Source: Limivivens faecihominis
GTDB taxonomy: Bacteria; Bacillota; Clostridia; Lachnospirales; Lachnospiraceae
Length of the DNA: 38,332 bases
NCBI RefSeq assembly: GCF_020686945.1
Contig: NZ_JAJEPR010000029.1
Coordinates: 1-38,332 of the forward strand
Reading direction: 5' to 3'
The position numbers were made by a program, and so were the translations under genes. Position 1 is the stretch's first letter. Each line of letters opens with the position of its first letter. Below the pieces are notes generated by a model. It was not told where the DNA came from and searched no databases. It saw nothing but the letters and a program-made list of their open reading frames with translations. Shown here in pieces: positions 32,921-38,332 of the stretch.

Positions 32921-34023
32921 GAAACGAGCTTTTAGAAGAGTTTGCCGGGTTTACGGAGATTGACTCCGTAAGCTTCGGCGAACGCCGGATGGCCGATCTT
33001 CTGAAAGAAAAACTGAGAGCTTTGGGGTTTGAAACAGAAGAGGATGACGCAGGAAGCCATTACGGCGGCAATGCAGGAAATGTATACGGATTTCTGAAGG
33101 GCTCTCTTTCCGGGGAGCCCGTTCTTTTTTCCGCCCACATGGATACGGTGGAGCCGGGAATCGGAAAAAAAGCAGTTTTTCAGGAAGATGGCAGGATCAC
33201 ATCCGATGGAACGACGGTGCTGGGCGCAGACGATGCGGCAGGTCTTACGGAGATCCTGGGCGGCATCCGCCGGGTGCTTTCATCCGGAAAGCCTCACCGG
33301 GATATTGAGGTCCTTTTTCCCATTGCGGAGGAAGTGTATACAAAAGGCACGCGGGTTTTTGACTTTTCAAAGATCCGTTCCAAAGAGGCCTATGTGCTGG
33401 ATCTCTCCGGTCCGGTGGGAAGCGCGGCCGTTCAGGCTCCGTCCCTCATTTCCTTTGTGCTCACAATTCATGGAAAGGCAGCCCACGCGGGTTTTGAGCC
33501 GGAAAAAGGCATCCATGCGGTGACGGCGGCGGCCCTTGCAATTGCCCGCCTTCCCCAGGGGCATGTGGAGGAGGACACTACACTGAATATTGGCCTGATC
33601 CACGGCGGTACCGCCACGAATATCGTGCCGGAGAGCTGCATCGTGGAGGGCGAGATCCGAAGCTACAGCCACGAAAAAGCCCTCTCCTATATGGAGGCGG
33701 TCCGCCGGGTATTCCGGGAGGAAGCGGAAAAATCAGGCGGCTCTCTGGAGGACGAGGTTTCCATCAATCTGGTGGCCTATCACACCGGGGAAGAGGAGGC
33801 TTCCGTGAAAAATTTCCGCCGGGCGGCGAAAAAACTGGGTCTTTTCGGGGAACTGACGGAGACCTTCGGCGGCAGCGACTGCAACACCTTCGCGGAGCAT
33901 GGAATCCGCGGAATCGTGCTTTCCTGCGGCATGTATCAGCCCCATTCCACGAGGGAATATACCACAGTGGAAGATCTGGAGAAGGGCGCGGCTCTCGTAG
34001 AAGAGCTGATTTTGGGAGAATAA
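32917..34023 (+). CDS. M20 family metallopeptidase, peptidase T-like
   Basis: Zinc aminopeptidase-like protein of 368 residues. Metal-binding residues are visible: His74 and Asp76 in SAHMDT, Asp105/Asp106 in GADDAAG, and Glu138/Glu139 in PIAEEVY. A dimerisation domain (HGKAAHAGFEPEKGIHA) interrupts the catalytic domain, as in PepT. It begins at GTG 32917, which overlaps the potD stop (GTGA), so it is translationally coupled to a polyamine transporter, an unusual partner. The first metal motif DTVEPG is that of the PepT-like sub-family. The substrate could be a small peptide or an acylated polyamine-type compound; that is speculation. Confidence 0.88.
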   Translation: MRNELLEEFAGFTEIDSVSFGERRMADLLKEKLRALGFETEEDDAGSHYGGNAGNVYGFLKGSLSGEPVLFSAHMDTVEPGIGKKAVFQEDGRITSDGTTVLGADDAAGLTEILGGIRRVLSSGKPHRDIEVLFPIAEEVYTKGTRVFDFSKIRSKEAYVLDLSGPVGSAAVQAPSLISFVLTIHGKAAHAGFEPEKGIHAVTAAALAIARLPQGHVEEDTTLNIGLIHGGTATNIVPESCIVEGEIRSYSHEKALSYMEAVRRVFREEAEKSGGSLEDEVSINLVAYHTGEEEASVKNFRRAAKKLGLFGELTETFGGSDCNTFAEHGIRGIVLSCGMYQPHSTREYTTVEDLEKGAALVEELILGE

Positions 34024-34036
34024 GGAGGGGCATAGG

Positions 34037-34660
34037 ATGAAAATTCCGCTTCATTATCAGGTGTCAGAATTTGACTGCGGTCCCACGACCGTTTTAAATG
34101 CGATGAGCTATCTCTTTCAAAGAGAGGATCTTCCCGCGGAGATCGTACGAAATATTATGATTTACTGTCTGGACTGCTATAATGAGGAAGGACGGCCGGG
34201 CGGAAACGGTACCTCCCGGGCTGCCATGATGTTTCTCAGCAACTGGCTCAACGGCTTCGGCAAGGTGGCGAAGCTGCCGCTCTCCAGCCGTTACCTCTCC
34301 GGCAAGAGTGTATATGTGGGCCAGGAGAGCCAGATCAACGATGCTCTTCATCGTGGCGGCGTGGCTGTCGTCCGCCTCTACTACGAGGTGGAGCATTATG
34401 TACTGCTCACCGGTATTGAGGAGGATAAGATTCTGGTTTTCGACCCTTACTACGAGGAGGAGCTGACGGAAGACTGCCTGGGGGTTGAACTAGATAACAC
34501 CCACCCCTTCACCTATAACCGCAAGGTCCCGGAATCCTATTTCAACAAAGAAACCCTGACCTTTTACGCCTTCGGGCCTTGGAAGCTTAGGGAAGCCGTG
34601 CTCCTCTTCAACAACAAAACTATGCTGACGAGCGAGCATACGATTGAGTATTTTATCTAA
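34037..34660 (+). CDS. C39-like cysteine protease-fold protein
   Basis: Protein of 207 residues without a signal peptide or membrane segment. The N-terminal motif SEFDCGPTTVLNAM (Cys14), His120 in VEHYVLLTG and Asp136 in ILVFDPYY give the Cys-His-Asp layout of peptidase C39/papain-like proteins. No ABC or membrane domain is fused to it. AAGGAGG lies 9 bases before the ATG. It is 13 bases after the M20 gene, making it the last gene of the pot operon. The target is unknown; it may cleave peptides or be a transglutaminase-like amide hydrolase. Confidence 0.75.
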   Translation: MKIPLHYQVSEFDCGPTTVLNAMSYLFQREDLPAEIVRNIMIYCLDCYNEEGRPGGNGTSRAAMMFLSNWLNGFGKVAKLPLSSRYLSGKSVYVGQESQINDALHRGGVAVVRLYYEVEHYVLLTGIEEDKILVFDPYYEEELTEDCLGVELDNTHPFTYNRKVPESYFNKETLTFYAFGPWKLREAVLLFNNKTMLTSEHTIEYFI

Positions 34661-34675
34661 AACGGTAAAAATCTG

Positions 34676-34713
34676 CACCGCCCTGGGGGAATGCCTGGAG
34701 GCGGTGTTTTTTT
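34676..34713 (+). terminator. Terminator of the pot operon
   Basis: CACCGCC (34676-34682) pairs perfectly with GGCGGTG (34700-34706), followed by seven T. Confidence 0.92.
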
Positions 34714-34990
34714 GACTGTATCAATAAATAATTTTGGAAATAATTTGCAGAATCATAATAATAAATTGACTTTTACAAAGAATATGATTATTATTTTAAA
34801 TAAAATAAGCAGAATGTAGATGATAAAATGTTCCTTGAGTTTAGAACAAAAAACTACAAGTAGTCAATGGGGAAGAACTGTTTAAACGGACGGATGATTT
34901 AAAAGTTGGAAATCTGAAAACGATCAAAGAATATCTTTCTGATATTACAAAAAAGAACATCGATGACGTACGGGAGATCTGCGGTTTATC
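34714..34990. other. AT-rich region with a promoter and gene scraps
   Basis: A good promoter (34766-34794) is followed by several short, interrupted frames. One begins MFLEFRTKNYK at 34828 and stops at once. Another, about 70 codons long, runs through 34845-35070 without a start codon. The stretch looks like remains of decayed genes leading into the isomerase fragment. Confidence 0.5.
34766..34794 (+). promoter_or_regulatory. Promoter before the isomerase remnant
   Basis: TTGACT (34766-34771), 17-base spacer, TATTAT (34789-34794). It presumably drove the now broken gene downstream. Confidence 0.55.
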
Positions 34991-35314
34991 GTGGGCTTCT
35001 CTCTTCTTAATGCCCAGGGAATCGCCTGCGCCGGTGAGGGAGATATCAAGACAGCTCTGGCTATGAAGATTGCCGATTTCTGCGATGCGGGCGGAAGCTT
35101 CTGTGAAATCGTAGCGGCTGATTTCAACCGAAATACCATGATTCTTGGCCATGACGGCCCCTTCCATTTCGCCATTTCCAATGGAAAACCGATTCTTCGC
35201 GGCATGGGCGTTTACCATGGAAAACGTGGAAGCGATGTGTCTGTGGAAGCAAAGGTGCGCTGCGGAGCTTATGAATATTCCCTATGCGATTTACTGATGA
35301 AAAAAGGATTGTAA
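34991..35314 (+). pseudogene. Fragment of L-fucose/L-arabinose isomerase family gene
   Basis: About 107 residues match the C-terminal catalytic region of the L-fucose/L-arabinose isomerase family: NAQGIACAGEGDIKTALAM, ILGHDGPFHFAISNGKP and the signature GVYHGKRGSDVSVEAKV. Intact family members have roughly 450-500 residues. Here the frame is closed by TGA at 34964 upstream, and the end after KVRCG loses family-like sequence and stops early. Both ends are therefore missing. It lies directly upstream of an intact L-rhamnose mutarotase gene, the kind of partner such an isomerase would have. Confidence 0.75.
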
Positions 35315-35337
35315 AGGAAAAAAAGAACAGGTATAAT
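35309..35337 (+). promoter_or_regulatory. Promoter of the rhaM-like gene
   Basis: TTGTAA (35309-35314), 17-base spacer, perfect TATAAT (35332-35337). The -35 includes the stop codon of the isomerase remnant, so the mutarotase can be expressed independently of the broken gene. Confidence 0.8.
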
Positions 35338-35394
35338 TTGAATATCCGGAGAGTTACCAGGGATAAGAATGAGATGTTCAAGGAGGGTTTTACA

Positions 35395-35706
35395 ATGATT
35401 AAAGGATTTAAAATGAAACTGTATGAGGGCCAGGAGGCCGAGTACGAGAAGCGTCACAATCAGCTCTGGCCGGAGATGAAGGACATGATCCATGAATATG
35501 GCGGAAAGAATTACACCATCTTTTTGGACAAAGAAACGCTGACTCTTTTCGGCTACATCGAGATCGAGGATGAGGAGCGCTGGGCCAAAGGAGCTGACAC
35601 CGCCATCAACCGGAAATGGTGGGATTTCATGGCAGATATTATGGAAACCAACCCGGACAACAGCCCCGTGAGCATCGATCTCAAAGAGGTTTTCCACTTG
35701 GACTAA
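35395..35706 (+). CDS. L-rhamnose mutarotase family protein
   Basis: Small protein of 103 residues that interconverts alpha and beta anomers of L-rhamnose or a related 6-deoxy sugar. The family pattern is clear: His21 in EKRHNQLWPEM, the YGGKNYTIFLD segment, paired Trp in RKWWDFMADIM and the C-terminal NPDNSPVSIDLKEVF. ATG 35395 is chosen for AAGGAGG eight bases upstream and for family length; an in-frame ATG at 35284 lies before the promoter. No rhamnose isomerase, kinase or aldolase is intact in the window. It equals rhaM in family terms, but the true sugar is not proven. Confidence 0.9.
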   Translation: MIKGFKMKLYEGQEAEYEKRHNQLWPEMKDMIHEYGGKNYTIFLDKETLTLFGYIEIEDEERWAKGADTAINRKWWDFMADIMETNPDNSPVSIDLKEVFHLD

Positions 35707-35759
35707 ACTCCAGAAAACACCGTAAAATCGGGCTTTTTCCCAATTTGGAAAAATAATGA

Positions 35760-35788
35760 TTGCATTTTCTTCCAAATTATATTATAAT
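35760..35788 (+). promoter_or_regulatory. Promoter of a candidate small RNA
   Basis: TTGCAT (35760-35765), 17-base spacer, perfect TATAAT (35783-35788). No gene follows for 430 bases, but a strong terminator lies 100 bases downstream. Confidence 0.75.
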
Positions 35789-35794
35789 CTTACT

Positions 35795-35898
35795 TGTAGA
35801 AGAATTTACCCTTCAAAAATTCTTTTTACAGACCCCTTATTAATTATTTATACTCCCCTCGAAAGACCTGACAGCTCCCCTGTCAGGTCTTTCTTTAT
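35795..35898 (+). ncRNA. Candidate C-rich small RNA, about 100 nt
   Basis: The predicted transcript has a first hairpin (AAGAATTT/AAATTCTT, about 35800-35825), an AU-rich unpaired stretch with ACCCC and CUCCCC motifs, and a 14-base-pair terminator hairpin whose loop is also C-rich (CUCCC). C-rich single-stranded motifs in Firmicute small RNAs of the RsaE type pair with ribosome binding sites. No open reading frame with a ribosome site fits. This is inferred from structure only. Confidence 0.55.
35861..35898 (+). terminator. Strong terminator hairpin
   Basis: GAAAGACCTGACAG (35861-35874) pairs perfectly with CTGTCAGGTCTTTC (35880-35893) around a CTCCC loop; a T-rich tail follows. Confidence 0.92.
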
Positions 35899-36226
35899 AC
35901 CAGTATAATGGTACGATACATTTAAAATTATTGCGTCCTATCATAGGACACAATAGAAAAATTCTAAAACAAAATAAAAAGAAAAATTTTATAAAACAAA
36001 TAAAAAATAATTTATGGATATTGCAAAAATACATTATGTATGTTAAGATATGAAAAAGCATATTTTTTCTTTTATTTCTTTTACTCAAATCTAATTTTAT
36101 TAAATCAAACAGCAGACCATAGGTCTGTCCCATCAGAAAATTCATGCTTTTAAATCCAATTTATTTACAGGCAGGGGTTTTCAAAGGGGGAGAGCTCCTG
36201 ACGCATCAAAGTGAAGGGAGTCTTTT
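35899..36226. other. Very AT-rich intergenic region with palindromes
   Basis: No gene is supported. It holds a TATAAT (35904-35909) without a good -35, a 12-base-arm inverted repeat at 35930-35954 (ATTGCGTCCTAT against ATAGGACACAAT), and CAGACC-ATA-GGTCTG at 36113-36127. Confidence 0.5.
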
Positions 36227-37162
36227 TTGGAAGAGAAACGACAGGAAGAAGTGGATCTCATTCAATGGCATCCAACGTTTTTTGCGGATGTACAGGTTGA
36301 GCTGAGAAAAGAATCAGAGAAACTGAGCTTTCAGAGCGAGTATCAGTTGAGCAAGAAGCCAATGGAGATTGATGTGCTGATCATTAAGAAAAAAACAGAG
36401 GAACCGATCGAGAAAAATATCGGGAGAATTTTTCGCAAGTATAATATCGTGGAGTATAAGAGTCCGACGGATTATCTTGGAATTGATGATTTCTATAAAG
36501 TGTATGGATATGCATGCTTTTACAAAGCGGATACAGGCCAGGAAAATGAAATTCCTGTGGAAGAACTGACAATCACTTTCGTATCAACAGGATATCCGCG
36601 AAAAATGCTGTGTCATCTGGAAAAAGAGCGGGGCTACACAATAGAGAACCCGGAAGAAGGCATTTATTATGTAATCGGAGACAAAATACCTATCCAGGTA
36701 ATTGTAATCTCACGATTGAACCCAAAGAAAAATTTGTGGCTTTACAGCTTGACTAACAAATTAGAAAACAAAGAAGCAATAAAAATGCTTCTGGAGGATT
36801 ACAAAGGAAAGCGGTCCGATAATTTATATACGGCTGTTATGCAGGTTGTCATGAAAGCAAACGGAGAACGAATGAAAGGAGAGGGCAGTATGGTATGTGA
36901 AGCATTGATGGAACTGATGAAAGATGAACTGGAGGCCAGCAAGGAAGAAGGAAAAGTGCTGGGACAAAAGTTGGGAGAAGAATTAGGTAAAGAATTAGGA
37001 AAAGAGATTGGGCAGGAATCCGCTCAACTGAGCGCAGTGAAAAGCCTTATGAAAACATTGAAACTGACATTGGTGCAGGCGATGGATGCCCTTGAAATTC
37101 CAGAGAATCAGCGTGTGAAATACATGGAGCTGCTGGAAAATGAAGTTGATATGGTGAGATAG
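36227..37162 (+). CDS. PD-(D/E)XK nuclease-like protein (Rpn/transposase-associated type)
   Basis: Protein of 311 residues. Residues 36-80 carry a PD-(D/E)XK pattern: Glu38, Asp49 in MEIDVLI and Glu76-x-Lys78 in IVEYKSP, followed by the YKVYGYACFYK segment. The C-terminus has a charged helical repeat (GQKLGEELGKELGKEIGQE), as seen in Rpn-like proteins of Firmicutes and often present in many copies per genome. Start is TTG 36227, with AGGGAG eight bases upstream; no later ATG would keep the nuclease core. Cellular function unknown; recombination-promoting activity is known for some relatives. Confidence 0.7.
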   Translation: MEEKRQEEVDLIQWHPTFFADVQVELRKESEKLSFQSEYQLSKKPMEIDVLIIKKKTEEPIEKNIGRIFRKYNIVEYKSPTDYLGIDDFYKVYGYACFYKADTGQENEIPVEELTITFVSTGYPRKMLCHLEKERGYTIENPEEGIYYVIGDKIPIQVIVISRLNPKKNLWLYSLTNKLENKEAIKMLLEDYKGKRSDNLYTAVMQVVMKANGERMKGEGSMVCEALMELMKDELEASKEEGKVLGQKLGEELGKELGKEIGQESAQLSAVKSLMKTLKLTLVQAMDALEIPENQRVKYMELLENEVDMVR

Positions 37163-37207
37163 GCAGATTAGAGGGAGAAACAACGAAATACAAGAAGAAT
37201 ACAGAGA

Positions 37208-37237
37208 GGCTCCAGGCATTCGACCTGGGGCTTTTTT
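37208..37237 (+). terminator. Terminator after the PD-(D/E)XK gene
   Basis: GCTCCAGG (37209-37216) pairs with CCTGGGGC (37224-37231) with one G-U pair, followed by six T. Confidence 0.85.
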
Positions 37238-37373
37238 GATGGAAAGCAGAATAAAATATCTCAAAAGTTGATTGTTCTGGTTTTTAAATTTTGGTGTTTA
37301 TAAGTTCAGATAAAAGTAATACTAAGCAAAAAAAATTATCGGGGGGGGGTAGATTTATAAATAACGAAAATAG
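37238..37373. other. AT-rich region with a G9 tract
   Basis: No gene. A run of eight A (37328-37335) and a run of nine G (37341-37349) lie 25-45 bases upstream of the -35 of the surface protein promoter. Confidence 0.6.
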
Positions 37374-37402
37374 TTGACGTTTGTAAAATTAAGAATTATA
37401 AT
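37374..37402 (+). promoter_or_regulatory. Promoter of the repeat surface protein gene
   Basis: TTGACG (37374-37379), 17-base spacer, perfect TATAAT (37397-37402). The leader of about 140 bases contains a hairpin (AAGCGAT 37419-37425 with ATTGCTT 37436-37442) and a short open reading frame. Confidence 0.8.
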
Positions 37403-37473
37403 CAGAATGTATCAGCATAAGCGATTATGTAAAAAATTGCTTAAGGCCGATCGCATTTTGTCGGGGGAGGAGG

Positions 37474-37530
37474 ATGATGAAGGGTAATTTCGACAAGGAG
37501 ACAAATAAATACATTAAGAGAGAGATTTAA
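37474..37530 (+). CDS. Possible 18-codon leader peptide
   Basis: Tandem ATG codons (37474 and 37477) follow a strong GGGGGAGGAGG. The frame encodes MMKGNFDKETNKYIKREI and ends four bases before the ribosome binding site of the surface protein gene. Placement suggests translational coupling or leader control. It could also be a chance frame. Confidence 0.3.
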   Translation: MMKGNFDKETNKYIKREI

Positions 37531-37550
37531 AAAAGAGAGGTTTTTTAGTT

Positions 37551-38332
37551 ATGCGCATGAATAAGAAACTAAAAAATGTACTGGCCTTCGGGCTAGCCAC
37601 CTCCTTTGTACTGACAAGTACAATGGGAGTATCAGCTACAGGTGATGCTGTTAGCTATGATGATGTTACTTCATATGCTGCTACAGATACCATACCGGAA
37701 GTCCCGGCTGAAGACGTAACTATCAATGTATCTGTAAATTTCTATGATGTAGGTACAGGTAGCATGGTAGTGGATGCTACTGGTTCAGAAAAAAGATGGA
37801 ACACAACTTACACTTTTAAACAAGGGGCAACAAAAGGATTGGCAAATATCAGTGGAGTTGCAATTCCGGAAGGATATGAGGCAGTAACAACACCAGACGT
37901 AGTAACTGTATATAATAATGGTGATAACACTGTAACAGTCGATGTAAAGCAGGTGAAAGCACCAGTTGTAGAAGATGAGACCGTAGACGTAGTTGTAAAT
38001 TTCCGTGATGTTGATACCGATACTTATGTAATGGAAGAAGATGGTACAACACAGAAGACATGGAATACAACCTATACCTTCAAACTGGGAGCAACTGAGG
38101 CTGAGATGGATCTCAGTGGAGTAAAAGTTCCTGATGGATATGAGTTAGCAGACTCAGAGACACTGGTAAGAACCGTATATTCTGGAGTGACTAACTATCC
38201 GACAGTTGAAGTAAAGAAAGTAAAAGAGCCGGTTGTAGAAGATGAGATTGTAGATGTAGTTGTAAATTTCCGTGATGTTGATACCGATACTTATGTAATG
38301 GAAGAAGATGGTACAACACAGAAGACATGGAA
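37551..38332 (+). CDS. Secreted tandem-repeat surface protein, C-terminus beyond window
   Basis: The open frame runs off the right edge with 260 codons visible. A signal peptide (MRMNKKLKNVLAFGLATSFV, cleavage near VSATG) is followed by repeats of 87-89 residues. Repeat 1 (about residues 55-138) is diverged. Repeats 2 and 3 are near-identical at DNA level: the last 70 or more bases of the window copy 37988-38066 with a period of 267. Each unit has alternating beta-type sequence, VVNFRDVDTDTYVMEEDG, WNTTYTFKLGAT, and a PVVEDE linker, suggesting stacked beta domains on a cell-surface stalk. AGAGAGG lies upstream of the ATG. An anchor motif would lie outside the window. Confidence 0.85.
   Translation, partial: MRMNKKLKNVLAFGLATSFVLTSTMGVSATGDAVSYDDVTSYAATDTIPEVPAEDVTINVSVNFYDVGTGSMVVDATGSEKRWNTTYTFKQGATKGLANISGVAIPEGYEAVTTPDVVTVYNNGDNTVTVDVKQVKAPVVEDETVDVVVNFRDVDTDTYVMEEDGTTQKTWNTTYTFKLGATEAEMDLSGVKVPDGYELADSETLVRTVYSGVTNYPTVEVKKVKEPVVEDEIVDVVVNFRDVDTDTYVMEEDGTTQKTW
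37965..38332 (+). repeat. Tandem 267-base in-frame repeats
   Basis: The unit starting at 37965 restarts at 38232, a period of 267 bases (89 codons). The stretch after the PVVEDE linker is almost base-for-base identical between copies up to the window edge. A more diverged first copy lies at about 37704-37964. Confidence 0.85.

Noticed and set aside
34828..34863. MFLEFRTKNYK as the start of an AAA-type ATPase
   Set aside because: Only 11 codons before a stop, with no Walker motif downstream; too short to call as a gene.
35840..36145. 101-codon minus-strand frame rich in Phe, Leu and Ile
   Set aside because: Low-complexity product of AT-rich DNA that runs through a perfect terminator hairpin; it lacks a ribosome site.
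37403..37473. Cyclic-di-GMP riboswitch in the surface protein leader
   Set aside because: The leader lacks the conserved core and tetraloop-receptor elements of that class.
37965..38332. CRISPR-type array
   Set aside because: The period is 267 bases, in frame within a coding sequence; these are protein repeats.

Overview
The window looks like chromosome from a gut-type, low-to-moderate GC Firmicute, most likely a Lachnospiraceae-like member of the Clostridia. The reasons are strong AGGAGG-type ribosome binding sites, consensus sigma-A promoters, a YesMN/Lpl-type sugar locus, FabK as the enoyl-ACP reductase, a compact fabH-acpP-fabK-fabD-fabG-fabF-accB-fabZ-accC-accDA cluster, and a PD-(D/E)XK protein of a type common in this family. 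Genus was not determined. I see no rRNA, tRNA, CRISPR array, transposase or recognisable riboswitch class.

Layout. 1-525: leader with two hairpin terminators and a promoter. 550-9812: carbohydrate locus with a YesM-like sensor kinase, YesN-like AraC response regulator, LplA-type binding protein, two LplB/LplC-type permeases and a GH42-like glycoside hydrolase; no ATPase is encoded, so a shared MsmX-type ATPase is expected. 9930-12176: YitT-family membrane protein and MATE exporter. 12304-22187: complete type II fatty acid elongation and acetyl-CoA carboxylase operon from one consensus promoter, with the carboxyltransferase subunits fused into one AccD-AccA protein, followed by a MarR-family regulator on its own promoter. 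A TTTGA-N3-TCAAA operator at the operon promoter makes that MarR protein a good FabT-like candidate. 22360-24340: ArsB/NhaD-superfamily permease and cytidylate-kinase-like protein. 24385-28730: BlaI-family repressor divergent from a heterodimeric multidrug-type ABC exporter with one degenerate ATP site. 28731-29117: a structured intergenic region with two promoters and three terminator-like hairpins. 29118-34660: polyamine-type ABC transporter potABCD, coupled to a PepT-like M20 peptidase and a C39-like cysteine protease-fold protein. 34714-35706: remains of a fucose/arabinose isomerase gene next to an intact L-rhamnose mutarotase. 35707-36226: AT-rich stretch with a candidate small RNA. 36227-37162: PD-(D/E)XK protein. 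37551-end: a secreted protein of near-identical tandem repeats, cut by the window edge.

The most unusual points are the AccDA fusion with a compositionally odd linker, the FabT-like operator and regulator pair, two candidate small RNAs with their own promoter and terminator, stacked hairpins before potA, and a surface protein with high-identity repeats downstream of a G9 tract. No single entirely new system is proven; the candidates are ranked in the findings.
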